DNA of 64,000 nucleotides from Nocardia brasiliensis IFM 10847 (GCF_000710915.1 NZ_BAUA01000108.1:1-64000); one strand, 5' to 3'. Shown: positions 1-9,070, counted from the first letter of the stretch. The notes: generated by a model not told the origin, from the sequence alone. Program-made: numbers and translations.

Positions 1-511
1 CGGCCATGGCGATCGCGCCGGTGTGATGCTCGATCATCATGGTCAGCCACTGCCGGTCGAAGTCGGGACCCGACGCGGCATGCAGGGCGTTCATCTGCTC
101 GGGGGTCATGATCCCCGGCATGTTGTGCCCGGTGTGTCCGCCGGTGTCCGGAGCGGGCTTGCCGAAACTCTGCAGCAGCGTCGTAATCTGCCGCATCTCC
201 GGAGCCTGCGCCTGCTCGACGCCGGTGGCGAGAGCCTGCAACTGCGGGTTCTGGCTGCGGCTCGGTACCAGCTTCGCCATCTCCACCGCCTGTGCGTGAT
301 GCGGATACATCATCTGCAGGAAGGTGACATCGGCGTCGTTGAAGTCGGTGCGGGCCGCGGGCGCGCCGGCCGACGCGGACGTGCTCGAACTGCCGTGATC
401 CATGCCGGGCATGGTGTTCGAGTCGTTGTCGCCGCAGCCCGCGGCGAACAGCGCGGTGACGGTGGTGACCGCGGCGACAGCGGTCGTGATCCGGGTACGG
501 CTGGTGAACAT
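1..511 (-). CDS. DUF305 family lipoprotein (3' end cut by window edge)
   Basis: This is the N-terminal 170 codons of a secreted DUF305 protein; the stop lies beyond position 1. The N-terminus is a lipoprotein-like signal (hydrophobic stretch ending AAGCGDN), followed by a Met/His-rich linker (MPGMDHG). The mature part shows the family pattern: MYPHHAQAVEMAK, a second HNMPGIMTPEQMNAL segment and MIEHHTGAIAMA. DUF305 proteins are small helical proteins, often found beside copper or other metal-handling genes; no reaction is established. AAGGAG lies just upstream of the ATG at 511. It sits 82 bp downstream of the DUF6153 gene on the same strand, so the two probably form an operon. The family call is firm; the function is inferred only. 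Confidence 0.9.
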   Translation of the reverse strand, partial: MFTSRTRITTAVAAVTTVTALFAAGCGDNDSNTMPGMDHGSSSTSASAGAPAARTDFNDADVTFLQMMYPHHAQAVEMAKLVPSRSQNPQLQALATGVEQAQAPEMRQITTLLQSFGKPAPDTGGHTGHNMPGIMTPEQMNALHAASGPDFDRQWLTMMIEHHTGAIAMA

Positions 512-593
512 GGTTGTGCTCCTTGCGTATTGCGAATGACTGGGTTTCGGGCACGACAAAGCGACGACCGTTCGAGCGGTCGCCGAGCGTCTG

Positions 594-1154
594 TCAGATC
601 CGCAGAATCGACAATTCGGCCAGGGAAAGCACGGTCCAGGGCGGTGCGCGTTCGCGCCGGGGCCGCCGGTGGCGTAGCGGCGCGGCGGCGGCGCCCGACC
701 GGTCGACAGCCAGCCGGTAGAGCACGATCAGGGCCAGCAGCAGAGCGACAGCAGCCAGGATGAACACGCAGCCGTGCAGCGCGCCGTGCGTGCCGGAGCA
801 GCCGGCGCCGCCGCAGTTCGGCCCGTTCGAGCCGGGCTCGCTGTCGGCTGCGCGGACCGGCGCTGCCGGTACCGCGTCGCCGTGCTCGGTCGGCAGGAGC
901 ACGGCGTGGCCAGAGCCGGCGTGGTCGTTCGACCCGGCCTCGACGGAGCCGACGACCGGGCCGGGAGCGTGCTCGCTACCCAGCATTGCGGCAGCCGGGT
1001 CGGCGCGCGCTGTGTGGGCGACAGTCGAAGCATGTCCATGGGCGGGCGTGGAGAAAACCGCCGTGTGCATGGCGACGATTCCGGCCAGAAGCACCAGCGC
1101 ACTCAGCGCCCGGGCGAGCCCGGGTGCGGGGAGCGGTAGGCGCTGTTCGACCAC
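594..1154 (-). CDS. DUF6153-like membrane protein
   Basis: A 186-residue protein with two hydrophobic segments: one near residues 13-34 (signal anchor) and one near 129-147 (VFILAAVALLLALIVLYRL). Between them is a His/Cys-containing outer loop (NCGGAGCSGTHGALHGC). This layout matches the actinobacterial DUF6153 family, which often lies directly upstream of DUF305 genes, as here. A role in metal, perhaps copper, handling is inferred from the His/Cys content and the neighbour. The start is a GTG at 1154 with only a weak ribosome binding site. The C-terminus is Arg/Pro-rich. The family name is from memory. Confidence 0.75.
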   Translation of the reverse strand: MVEQRLPLPAPGLARALSALVLLAGIVAMHTAVFSTPAHGHASTVAHTARADPAAAMLGSEHAPGPVVGSVEAGSNDHAGSGHAVLLPTEHGDAVPAAPVRAADSEPGSNGPNCGGAGCSGTHGALHGCVFILAAVALLLALIVLYRLAVDRSGAAAAPLRHRRPRRERAPPWTVLSLAELSILRI

Positions 1155-1208
1155 ACGGCCAGTGTAGTGACGGCCGGCCTGCCGCTTCTTGATACCCCCA
1201 GGCGGTAC

Positions 1209-1793
1209 CTACTGCTTCGGGGTGGCGATGTCGATGACCAGGCGCGTCGGATTGCTCAGCGTGCTGACGGAGAATCCGGGCCGGTCCGCCTCGACGCCGA
1301 TGAACGACTGCGTGGTCCCCTCGAACACGAGGGTCCGGTAGACGCCCGCGACGCCGGGAGCGCTCGGGTCGCGCGCCGGATCGGGACCCGTGTACGGCGT
1401 GACCGCGCTGTCGAACGGATACGCCGAACCGAGGATCTGCACCTCGAGAATGGAGGCGCCTGCCACGTCGACCGGCTTGCCGCTGCCGTCCTGCACGGCC
1501 CGGTCGGTGTACTGCACGATCCAACCCGGCGTGCCCTTGCCGCCGAGGTCGTATACCACCCGGTCGAAGCCGGGCTGGTGCCCGATCCGGATGTTGGTCA
1601 CCGTGAGGCCCGCATCGCCGGAGGCGGTGCCGCGCTTGGGTAGTGCGTCGCGGGTGACCGGGGGCGCCTCGGCGAGGGTGCCGGTGGTCGAGGAACTCGC
1701 GGCAGGGGTGCTCGCGGTGGATCCGTCGTCGCTGCCGCAGCCCGCGAGCAGCCCGGCCATCGCGACGACCGTGCACACCGTCCTGTTACGCAT
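1209..1793 (-). CDS. AMIN-like domain lipoprotein
   Basis: A 194-residue secreted lipoprotein. The lipobox is LLAGC (Cys about residue 19), followed by a Ser/Thr/Ala linker to about residue 55. The C-terminal domain begins TVTNIRIGHQPGFDRVVYDL and ends RLVIDIATP, the pattern of the AMIN-like domain common in actinobacterial lipoproteins. AMIN domains bind cell-wall components or mediate periplasmic localisation; no enzymatic motif is visible. It is transcribed away from the lipoprotein gene at 1958, so the two share a divergent promoter region of about 165 bp. The ATG at 1793 has no strong ribosome binding site. Confidence 0.8.
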   Translation of the reverse strand: MRNRTVCTVVAMAGLLAGCGSDDGSTASTPAASSSTTGTLAEAPPVTRDALPKRGTASGDAGLTVTNIRIGHQPGFDRVVYDLGGKGTPGWIVQYTDRAVQDGSGKPVDVAGASILEVQILGSAYPFDSAVTPYTGPDPARDPSAPGVAGVYRTLVFEGTTQSFIGVEADRPGFSVSTLSNPTRLVIDIATPKQ

Positions 1794-1957
1794 GTGGCTG
1801 ATGGTAAACGCTGACCGCGGCGATGCGCGGGATTTGCGGGTTTCTCGATGTTTGCCATCGACCGGCCGGGTCGTTGAACCGGTGCCCGGCCTGCCTCGTT
1901 GTTGTCGATGACCGGGCGCGTACCGCGCCCCGCCGATCGCTCCGGAGGGTACGAAAA

Positions 1958-2563
1958 ATGTTGTCGATCAAGCGCTTCCAGCCAGTAGCCGGGCCATTCG
2001 CCGCTGCCTCGGTGCTTCTCGTCGGTTTGCTGAGTGCATGCGGCAGCCCCGCGCCGGAGCCGCCGGTGGCCGCCGCGGCATCACCCGTGGCGGTGTCGGC
2101 CGCCGCGCAAGCGCCCGGCGCGGCGGCGCAGAGCGAGTCGCCTGCCAAGACGCAGGACTGGTTGCAGATCTACCGTGGCGCCGCCCCGACCGGCGCGAAT
2201 GCCGTACAGCTCGCGGTCGCCGACAATGCTGCTGTCGGACAGCATGTTACGGCTACCGGACGTGCGGTGTACCGATTCGACAAGGACACCGCCCGGCCGT
2301 CCGCCTCGAACTGTGCGGGCGACTGCGCCGCGAAATGGCCGCCGGTGCTCGCCCAGCGTGGCCAGGCGATATACGTCACAGGGGTGGACCCGCAACTCAT
2401 CGGCTTCGTCGAACGTGCCGATGGCGCATGCCAAGTCACGGTCGCGGGCTGGCCGGTCTACTTCTTCGCCGCCGACGCGAAACCCGGCGATCTGCTCGGG
2501 CAAGGCGTCGGCGGGGTATGGCACGCGGTGACCCCTACCGGCGGCAAGGTAGGGGGCAACTGA
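1958..2563 (+). CDS. Secreted lipoprotein with COG4315-type repeats
   Basis: A 201-residue lipoprotein. The ATG at 1958 is chosen because GGAGGG lies 10 bases upstream and the residues after it form a normal signal peptide ending LLSACGS (lipobox Cys about residue 26). The open frame extends upstream to 1823, but that part is not signal-like. The mature part contains two copies of the Lipoprotein_15 (PF03640) repeat: one with AVYRFDKDTARPSASNCAGDC and one with GWPVYFFAADAKPGD. Many actinobacteria carry proteins of this kind; the molecular function is unknown. The C-terminus is intact. Confidence 0.85.
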   Translation: MLSIKRFQPVAGPFAAASVLLVGLLSACGSPAPEPPVAAAASPVAVSAAAQAPGAAAQSESPAKTQDWLQIYRGAAPTGANAVQLAVADNAAVGQHVTATGRAVYRFDKDTARPSASNCAGDCAAKWPPVLAQRGQAIYVTGVDPQLIGFVERADGACQVTVAGWPVYFFAADAKPGDLLGQGVGGVWHAVTPTGGKVGGN

Positions 2564-2681
2564 GCTGAATAAGCTGCGCTGCTGGGCTTTTCGCCCGACG
2601 CGCAGTACGCCACGCCGTGCGGAATCGGCGAATTGCCGGGGCCGATGTGACGTCAGGGCAACGATCTAGCACACTTGAGGC

Positions 2682-3833
2682 GTGACAGATGTCGAGGAGG
2701 TACTCAGCCGGCTGCGGCGGTATCCGGATGTGGAGGCCCTGAACCTCTACGCCGTGGATGCCGCCGATCGGCTGATCCTCGACGTCGCCGCCGAGGCGCT
2801 GACCACCGCCGATAGCGGAAAGATAGCTATACTCGGTGACGCGTACGGCGCGCTGACCATCGGCGCCATCGCGGCGCACGACCTGCGCGACGTCCGGGTG
2901 CATCAGGATCTGCTCACCGGCGAACTGGCGCTGGCCAACAACGCCCGCGCCCTGGGATTCGCCGACCGCTACGCCGCACACCCGCTCGGCGCCGGGCTGC
3001 TCGACGGTGTGCGCGTGGTCCTGCTGCGACTGCCCCGGGCCCTGGCCGGGCTGACCGAGGTCGCCGACGCCATCGCGCGCTACGCCGACCCGGACGTGGT
3101 GGTCTTCGCGGGCGGGCGGGACAAGTACCTGACCAAATCGATGAACGATGTGCTGGCGCAGTCCTTTTCCGAGGTGCGGGCCAGTCGTGGCCGGCAGAAG
3201 TCGCGCACGCTGCTGGTAACGGGGCCGAAACCGGTGGGCAGCCCGCCGTTTCCGGTGCGCGACCGGCTCGACGACCTCGACATCGATGTGGTGGCGCACG
3301 GTGCGGCCTTCTCCGGTGCGCGGCTGGACATCGGCACGCGATTCCTGCTGCAACACCTGAAATGGATGAAACCCGATGCCCGCGAGGCGATCGACCTCGG
3401 CTGCGGCACCGGGATACTGGCCGTCGCGCTGGCGAAGGCGCGTCCCGGCATCAAGGTGGTCGGCACCGATCAATCCGCCGCGGCGGTGGCCTCGGCCCGG
3501 GCGACGGTGGCCGTCAACGAGGTCGCCGATCGGGTGACCGTGGTGCGCGACGACGCGATGTCCTCGGCCGCCGCCAACAGCGCGGATCTCGTGCTGTGCA
3601 ACCCGCCCTTCCACGTCGGCGCCGCCGTGCACACCGGATCGGCGATCAAGATGTTCGCCGAGACCGGCCGCGTGCTGCGGCCCGGCGGCGAGTTGTGGAC
3701 GGTGTTCAACTCGCATCTGAACTACCGCGGGGTGATCGAGCGGATGGTCGGCCACACCGATGTGGTCGGTCGCAACCGCAAATTCACGGTCACTCGGTCC
3801 GTGCGTGGTTTACACGACGCGCAGCAGCGGTAG
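2682..3833 (+). CDS. Class I methyltransferase, RsmC/RlmG type
   Basis: A 383-residue protein with the two-part architecture of the RsmC/RlmG family of rRNA guanine-N2 methyltransferases. The N-terminal half is a degenerate methyltransferase-like domain. The C-terminal half carries the SAM-binding motif AIDLGCGTGILAVALA (about 230-245) and the catalytic motif LVLCNPPFH (about 307-315), the NPPF signature of N-methyltransferases acting on bases. A 23S or 16S rRNA substrate is likely by family, but which base is modified cannot be read from sequence. The start is GTG at 2682. Confidence 0.88.
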   Translation: MTDVEEVLSRLRRYPDVEALNLYAVDAADRLILDVAAEALTTADSGKIAILGDAYGALTIGAIAAHDLRDVRVHQDLLTGELALANNARALGFADRYAAHPLGAGLLDGVRVVLLRLPRALAGLTEVADAIARYADPDVVVFAGGRDKYLTKSMNDVLAQSFSEVRASRGRQKSRTLLVTGPKPVGSPPFPVRDRLDDLDIDVVAHGAAFSGARLDIGTRFLLQHLKWMKPDAREAIDLGCGTGILAVALAKARPGIKVVGTDQSAAAVASARATVAVNEVADRVTVVRDDAMSSAAANSADLVLCNPPFHVGAAVHTGSAIKMFAETGRVLRPGGELWTVFNSHLNYRGVIERMVGHTDVVGRNRKFTVTRSVRGLHDAQQR

Positions 3834-3973
3834 AGTCCGAATTGTCCGCCTAGGTGCTGTTCCCGGGAAAACGCTTCCGGGGAACTAGAACAGGGCAGTG
3901 AACGTTGGACCAAGCAGTTGGATGATCGAGTGAAAGCTCGGCGAACAGCGGCAACGACCAGAAAGGGACGCAC

Positions 3974-4837
3974 GTGCGTACCACGAGCAATCCGGTTTTC
4001 AGAAACCTGCCTCGGCAAGAGGGCGGTGGCTACGCCAACTTCGGGTCGGGCGTCGCCGGCGCGGGACAGATGGGTCAGCAGTTCGGTAACCAATACGGAC
4101 AGCAGTACCAGCAGCCGCAGCCCTATCAGCAGGCGCCCGCGGGCACCCGCGCGATGACCATCGACGACGTGGTCACCAAGACCGCCATCACGCTGGGCGT
4201 GCTCGCCCTGTCGGCGATCGTCTCCTACGGCCTCACCAACGCGAACACCTCGCTGGCTCCGCTGTTCGTCATCGGCGGCGGCCTGATCGGCCTGGTGCTG
4301 GTGCTGATCGCGTCGTTCGCGAACAAGATGGACAACCCGGTCCTCGTGCTCTCGTACGCGGTGTTCGAGGGTCTGTTCGTCGGTGCGCTGTCGTTCATGT
4401 TCACCAACATCGAGTTCGGCGGCGTCGGCGGTAGCGCGCTCATCGCGCAGGCGGTGCTCGGCACCTTCGGCGTATTCGCGGGCATGCTGGTGGTGTACAA
4501 GACCGGTGCGATCCGGGTGACTCCGCGCTTCACCAGGATGATCGTCGGCGCGATGATCGGCGTGCTGGTGCTCGCGCTCGGCAACCTGGTCGCCGGTTTC
4601 TTCATCTCCGGCGGGCTCGGCCTGCGTGACGGCGGCCCGCTCGCCATCGTCTTCAGCCTGGTCGTCATCGCGATCGCGGCGTTCAGCTTCCTGCTCGACT
4701 TCGACGCCGCCGACCAGCTCATCCGCGCCCAGGCGCCGGAGAAGGCCGCCTGGGGCGTCGCCCTCGGCCTGACCGTCACCCTGGTCTGGCTCTACGTCGA
4801 GATCCTGCGGCTGCTGAGCTACTTCCAGCGCGACTGA
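3974..4837 (+). CDS. Bax inhibitor-1/YccA family membrane protein
   Basis: A 287-residue integral membrane protein. The first 60 residues are a Gly/Gln/Tyr-rich cytoplasmic tail (QQFGNQYGQQYQQPQPYQQ) that includes repeated QQY/QPY units. About seven transmembrane helices follow, with the BI-1-like YccA pattern: an acidic residue near the end (FDAADQLI) and the final helix LTVTLVWLYVEILRLL. Related proteins act as pH-sensitive calcium leak channels; ion transport here is inferred. The GTG start at 3974 is preceded by AAAGGGA. The gene ends at a perfect hairpin terminator shared with the convergent thiolase gene. Confidence 0.9.
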   Translation: MRTTSNPVFRNLPRQEGGGYANFGSGVAGAGQMGQQFGNQYGQQYQQPQPYQQAPAGTRAMTIDDVVTKTAITLGVLALSAIVSYGLTNANTSLAPLFVIGGGLIGLVLVLIASFANKMDNPVLVLSYAVFEGLFVGALSFMFTNIEFGGVGGSALIAQAVLGTFGVFAGMLVVYKTGAIRVTPRFTRMIVGAMIGVLVLALGNLVAGFFISGGLGLRDGGPLAIVFSLVVIAIAAFSFLLDFDAADQLIRAQAPEKAAWGVALGLTVTLVWLYVEILRLLSYFQRD

Positions 4838-4852
4838 TAACCTGACACAGAC

Positions 4853-4887
4853 AAAAGACCCCCGGTCCGTTGGGCCGGGGGTCTTTT
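4853..4887. terminator. Bidirectional intrinsic terminator
   Basis: A perfect 13-bp stem: AAAAGACCCCCGG at 4853-4865 and CCGGGGGTCTTTT at 4875-4887, with a 9-base loop. T-runs on both strands make it functional in both directions. It separates the convergent Bax-inhibitor and thiolase genes. Confidence 0.93.
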
Positions 4888-4894
4888 CGTAGGA

Positions 4895-6115
4895 CTAGCT
4901 CAGGCGCTCGATGACCATCGCCATGCCCTGGCCGCCGCCGACGCACATGGTCTCCAGACCGAACTGCTTGTCGTAGGTCTGCAGGTTGTTGAGCAGCGTG
5001 GTGGTGATGCGGGCACCGGTCATGCCGAACGGATGGCCGAGCGCGATCGCGCCGCCGGAGACGTTCATCTTGTCCTCGTCGATCTTCAGCTCGCGGGCCG
5101 ACCCGAGCACCTGCACCGCGAACGCCTCGTTGATCTCGACCAGGTCGATGTCGTCGATCGACTTGCCCGCCAAGGCGAGTGCGCGCTTGCACGCCTCGAT
5201 CGGGCCGAGACCCATGATCTCGGGCGAGAGGCCGGAGACACCGGTGGAGACGATGCGGGCCAGCGGGGTCAGGCCCAGCTCCTTGGCCTTGGTGTCACTC
5301 ATGATGACCAGCGCGGCGGCGCCGTCGTTGAGCGGACAGCAGTTACCGGCGGTGACCGTGCCATCCGGGCGGAAGACCGGCTTCAGCTGGCTGACCGCCT
5401 CGTAGGTGACGCCCGCGCGCGGGCCGTCGTCCTTGGACACCACGGTGCCGTCGGGCAGCGTGACCGGGGTGATCTCGCGCTCGAAGAAGCCGTTCTTGAT
5501 CGCCTCCTCGGCCCGGTTCTGCGACCGCACACCCCAGCGGTCCTGCTCCTCGCGGGTGATACCGGTGAAGCTGGCGACGTTCTCGGCGGTCTGGCCCATC
5601 GCGATGTAGGCGTCCGGAATCAGGCCGTCCTGGCGCGGGTCGTGCCACGCGCCCGTGCCGCCCTCTGCGGTCTTCGCGGTGCGCGCCTGCGCCTCGGCGA
5701 ACAGCTCGTTCTGCGTGTTCGGCCAGCTGTCGGCGGAACCGTTCTTGTACCGGGACACGGTCTCGACGCCCGCGGAAATGAAGACGTCACCCTCGCCCGC
5801 CTTGATGGCGTGGAAGGCCATCCGGGTGGACTGCAGCGACGACGCGCAGTAGCGGTGCACCGTGGTGCCCGGTACCAGGTCGTAACCCAGCTGCACGGCG
5901 ACGATGCGGGCGATGTTGAAACCGGACTCGCCACCCGGCGAACCGCAGCCGAGAATCAGGTCATCGATCTGGTTGGGGTCCAGAGCGGGCACCTTGTCGA
6001 GTGCCGCGCGGACGATCTGGGTGGTCAGGTCGTCGGGCCGCATGTCGACCAGCGATCCCTTGGCCGCCCGGCCGATCGGGGAACGGGCAGTCGAGACGAT
6101 GACAGCCTCAGGCAT
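4895..6115 (-). CDS. fadA: Acetyl-CoA C-acyltransferase (thiolase)
   Basis: A 406-residue thiolase of normal length that cleaves or forms 3-ketoacyl-CoA. The nucleophilic cysteine is C90 in VHRYCASSLQS. The family's NEAFA motif, the GGAIALGHPFGMTGAR histidine loop and the C-terminal second cysteine in CVGGGQGMAMV are all present, so the enzyme should be active. In the remembered M. tuberculosis order it corresponds to Rv1074c (fadA3), and the adjacent SGNH hydrolase and cbs agree. A beta-oxidation role is most likely; the chain-length preference cannot be read. The start at 6115 is the first ATG of a typical thiolase N-terminus (MPEAVIVSTARSPIG). Confidence 0.95.
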   Translation of the reverse strand: MPEAVIVSTARSPIGRAAKGSLVDMRPDDLTTQIVRAALDKVPALDPNQIDDLILGCGSPGGESGFNIARIVAVQLGYDLVPGTTVHRYCASSLQSTRMAFHAIKAGEGDVFISAGVETVSRYKNGSADSWPNTQNELFAEAQARTAKTAEGGTGAWHDPRQDGLIPDAYIAMGQTAENVASFTGITREEQDRWGVRSQNRAEEAIKNGFFEREITPVTLPDGTVVSKDDGPRAGVTYEAVSQLKPVFRPDGTVTAGNCCPLNDGAAALVIMSDTKAKELGLTPLARIVSTGVSGLSPEIMGLGPIEACKRALALAGKSIDDIDLVEINEAFAVQVLGSARELKIDEDKMNVSGGAIALGHPFGMTGARITTTLLNNLQTYDKQFGLETMCVGGGQGMAMVIERLS

Positions 6116-6155
6116 GAGGACTCCTTTGTCGGAGGGTACGAGCGAGCCCGCTTTG

Positions 6156-7046
6156 TTACTCGCGGGTTCTTACCGAATCTACGTCGCGCCCCGGGGCACG
6201 AGCACCCGGGGTCGGCTCGCCGAGCACCTCGAGCAGGACCGGAAGCAACTGTGCCGCGGCCAGTTCGTAGCCCGCCGCCGACGGATGGAAACCGTCCTCG
6301 GCGAACAGCAATTCGGGTTGGGCCCGGAATTCCGGCGCGAGCAGATAGCCCATCGGCACCGGGACACCCCCCGCGACGGTGGTGGCCACGGTCTGCGCCC
6401 GGGCCAGGCGCAGACTCCAGTTGTGTACCACCGTGCGCAGCGGCTGCGGAATCGCGGTCACGGTACCGAGATTCGGGCACGTGCCGACCACCACCACGGC
6501 ATCGGCGCGGCTCAGCCGGGCGACCGCCGCGGCCAGCCGGCGCGCGGAGGCCCGGACCGAGTGCTTCTTGGTGATGTCGTTGGCGCCGATCAGGATGACC
6601 GCCGCGTCCGGCGGTGGGCCCGCCACGAACATCGCGTCCACCTGACCGGACAGGCCCTTGGAGGTGGCGCCCGAGATCGCCTTGGTGCTCAATCGGATTC
6701 GCTGCTGCGTGGCCTGGGCGAGCCCGCGGGCCAGCCGCACCCCGGGGACCTCGTCGGCGACCCGGCAGCCGACGCCGGCCGCGGTGGAATCGCCGAAGAT
6801 CATCAGGTGCAGGTCGGCCTTTCTGCCCGCGCGCCAGGGTTCCGGCGCCAGGCAGCCCGCGGTGTAGATGCCGTCCGCCTCAGGCGGTTTCGAGGTGTCG
6901 CGCCCGATCACGCCGCGCGCGGTGCCCGCCTGTGCGGTCAGCAGCCGGTAGGCGGCCCACCATGCGGTGCCTGCGCCGGAACCGGCCAGCACGGTCGCGG
7001 CACCGGTTACCGCTGCGGTGCGCCAGCCGACCCGTGGTGCGTTCAC
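6156..7046 (-). CDS. SGNH/GDSL hydrolase, Rv1075c-like
   Basis: A 296-residue exported or membrane-anchored esterase. A signal anchor covers about residues 10-35. The SGNH blocks are all present: GDSTAAG with Ser87 (block I), a Gly in SKGLSGQ (block II), GANDI (block III) and DGFHPS (block V, Asp/His of the triad). The gene lies about 40 bp upstream of the thiolase on the same strand, as in M. tuberculosis, where the homologue is described as a cell-envelope esterase/lipase. The substrate is unknown. Confidence 0.92.
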   Translation of the reverse strand: MNAPRVGWRTAAVTGAATVLAGSGAGTAWWAAYRLLTAQAGTARGVIGRDTSKPPEADGIYTAGCLAPEPWRAGRKADLHLMIFGDSTAAGVGCRVADEVPGVRLARGLAQATQQRIRLSTKAISGATSKGLSGQVDAMFVAGPPPDAAVILIGANDITKKHSVRASARRLAAAVARLSRADAVVVVGTCPNLGTVTAIPQPLRTVVHNWSLRLARAQTVATTVAGGVPVPMGYLLAPEFRAQPELLFAEDGFHPSAAGYELAAAQLLPVLLEVLGEPTPGARAPGRDVDSVRTRE

Positions 7047-7066
7047 AGAAGTTAAAGATACCGACT

Positions 7067-7546
7067 TTACGCAGGCGGGGCAGGGGGAGCGGGGACGTCG
7101 AACGAGCCGCGCGCGGGGATGCTCGCGGCGTCGGTGGAGACCGTCACCTCGATGCGTCCGGGCCCGGTGTCCTGGAACAGCGCGTACTGGATGCTGCCGT
7201 ACATGCTGGTCACCACGGTGTCTTCGTACCGGCCCGCCGCGCCGGTGGTGGTGTTGCGCCAGTCGACCATGGTGCGCACCTCGCAGACCGGGGCGAACGG
7301 ATAGTCACCGGACCCGACGCCGGCCAGCGGCAGCGCCTGGATGTTCAGGATCGCGCGGCCCGGCCAGGCCGGGTTGACGTCGGCCCAGGTGCGGATGCTG
7401 GTCCAGCAGAGACCGCCGTGCGCGAGCGTCGGCACCTGCGGGAACTCGGTGGTCACTGCGTTGGCTGGTGCACCGGGTCCGACCAGCGCGGCGAGTGCCG
7501 CTCCGGCCAGCACGACACCGGCACGGGCGATGTTCGGCTGCCTCAT
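7067..7546 (-). CDS. Small secreted protein of unknown function
   Basis: A 159-residue protein. The open frame extends far upstream, antisense to cbs, but the ATG at 7546 is the sensible start because it opens a clear signal peptide (MRQPNIARAGVVLAGAALAA, cleavage after ANA). The mature part has two cysteines (GGLCWTS, APVCEVR), probably a disulfide, and is rich in beta-forming residues. It ends in a Pro/Ala tail. I do not recognise the family. It faces away from cbs and lies just upstream of the SGNH hydrolase on the same strand. Confidence 0.75.
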   Translation of the reverse strand: MRQPNIARAGVVLAGAALAALVGPGAPANAVTTEFPQVPTLAHGGLCWTSIRTWADVNPAWPGRAILNIQALPLAGVGSGDYPFAPVCEVRTMVDWRNTTTGAAGRYEDTVVTSMYGSIQYALFQDTGPGRIEVTVSTDAASIPARGSFDVPAPPAPPA

Positions 7547-7654
7547 GTGGGGGATCCTAAAGGCGGGCGTACCCGTTTCCCGGTTTGTCGCGCGGTAGGG
7601 GTTCCGCGTGGCGTGCGCGAACTCACACTCCGGGCATCTGGAACGATGGGGGTC

Positions 7655-9031
7655 ATGCGCATCGCCGACCATGTCGTGGACCTCATCGGCAACACGCCGT
7701 TGGTCCGGTTGAACTCTGTCATCGAACCGACTGCGGGATTGCTCGCGGCCAAGATCGAATATCTGAATCCGGGCGGCAGCTCCAAGGACCGGATCGCGGT
7801 GAAGATGATCGAGGCCGCCGAGCAGTCCGGACAGCTGCGGCCCGGTGGCACCATCGTCGAACCCACCTCTGGCAACACCGGCGTCGGCCTCGCACTGGTC
7901 GCCCAGCAGCGCGGCTACCACTGCGTCTTCGTCTGCCCCGACAAGGTCAGCGAGGACAAGCGCAACGTGCTGCGCGCGTACGGCGCCGAAGTCGTGGTGT
8001 GCCCGACCGCGGTGGCGCCGGAAGATCCGGCCAGCTACTACAGCGTCTCGAATCGCCTGGTCCAGGAGATCGACGGGGCGTGGAAGCCGGACCAGTACTC
8101 CAACCCGGGCGGCCCGGAAAGCCACTACGAGACCACCGGTCCGGAGATCTGGCGCGACACCGAGGGCAAGATCACCCACTTCGTCGCGGGCGTCGGCACC
8201 GGCGGCACGATCAGCGGCACCGGTCGGTACCTCAAGGAGGTGTCGGGCGGCAAGGTGAAGATCATCGGCGCCGATCCCGAGGGCTCGGTCTACTCCGGCG
8301 GCACCGGTCGGCCCTACCTGGTCGAGGGCGTCGGCGAGGACTTCTGGCCCTCGGCCTACGATCCGGCCATCCCGGACGAGATCATCGCGGTCTCCGACGC
8401 CGACTCGTTCGATATGACCCGCCGCCTGGCCCGCGAGGAAGGGCTGCTGGTCGGCGGCTCGTGCGGGATGGCCGTGGTCGCGGCGATCGAGGTCGCCCGG
8501 CGGGATCCGGACGCGGTCGTGGTGGTGCTGCTGCCCGACGGCGGGCGCGGTTACCTGTCGAAGATCTTCAACGACAAGTGGATGGCCTCCTACGGCTTCC
8601 TGCGCGAACGGCTCGACGGCAGCACCGCCGAACCGCTGGTCGGTGATGTGCTGCGCGGCAAGTCGGGCGCCCTGCCGGACCTGGTGCACACGCACCCGTC
8701 CGAAACCCTGCGCGATGCCATCGAGATCCTGCGCGAGTACGGCGTCTCGCAGATGCCCGTGGTCGGCGCGGAACCGCCGGTGATGGCGGGCGAGGTCGCG
8801 GGCAGTGTCTCGGAGCGGGATCTGCTGTCCGCGGTGTTCGAAGGCCGTGCGCACCTGACGGATTCGGTGGCCCAGCACATGAGCGCCTCGTTCCCGCTGA
8901 TCGGTTCCGGCGAGCCGATCTCGGCCGCGACCAAGGCGCTCTCGGACACCGACGCCCTGATGGTCGTCGAGGAGGGCAAACCGGTCGGCGTCATCACCCG
9001 GCACGACCTGCTCGGGTTCCTCAACGCGTAG
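7655..9031 (+). CDS. cbs: Cystathionine beta-synthase
   Basis: A 458-residue PLP enzyme making cystathionine from serine and homocysteine, or a related cysteine-synthase reaction. It is close to M. tuberculosis Rv1077 throughout. PLP lysine K44 lies in NPGGSSKDRIAVK; the PTSGNTGVGLA loop follows, then the glycine-rich GVGTGGTISGTG phosphate loop. Residues about 335-455 hold two CBS domains, which in this family regulate activity. The open frame extends far upstream; ATG 7655 (MRIADHVVDLIGNTP) is chosen by family alignment, although ATG 7646 in the same frame is possible. With metB at 16497 it forms the trans-sulfuration route. Confidence 0.96.
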   Translation: MRIADHVVDLIGNTPLVRLNSVIEPTAGLLAAKIEYLNPGGSSKDRIAVKMIEAAEQSGQLRPGGTIVEPTSGNTGVGLALVAQQRGYHCVFVCPDKVSEDKRNVLRAYGAEVVVCPTAVAPEDPASYYSVSNRLVQEIDGAWKPDQYSNPGGPESHYETTGPEIWRDTEGKITHFVAGVGTGGTISGTGRYLKEVSGGKVKIIGADPEGSVYSGGTGRPYLVEGVGEDFWPSAYDPAIPDEIIAVSDADSFDMTRRLAREEGLLVGGSCGMAVVAAIEVARRDPDAVVVVLLPDGGRGYLSKIFNDKWMASYGFLRERLDGSTAEPLVGDVLRGKSGALPDLVHTHPSETLRDAIEILREYGVSQMPVVGAEPPVMAGEVAGSVSERDLLSAVFEGRAHLTDSVAQHMSASFPLIGSGEPISAATKALSDTDALMVVEEGKPVGVITRHDLLGFLNA

Positions 9032-9038
9032 TCGTGCG

Positions 9039-9069
9039 CGCACCCCTGCCCGGATGGCGCAGGGGTGCG
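9039..9069. terminator. Hairpin terminator between cbs and DUF72 gene
   Basis: A perfect 11-bp stem, CGCACCCCTGC at 9039-9049 and GCAGGGGTGCG at 9059-9069, with a 9-base loop. It fills the short space between two convergent genes. There is no strong T-run. Confidence 0.7.
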
Positions 9070-9070
9070 G

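Noticed and set aside
2535..3755. Long minus-strand ORF (406 residues) opposite the methyltransferase gene
   Set aside because: His/Gln/Arg-rich composition with no family motif; the plus-strand gene has clear SAM-binding and NPPF motifs. Typical antisense shadow in high-GC DNA.
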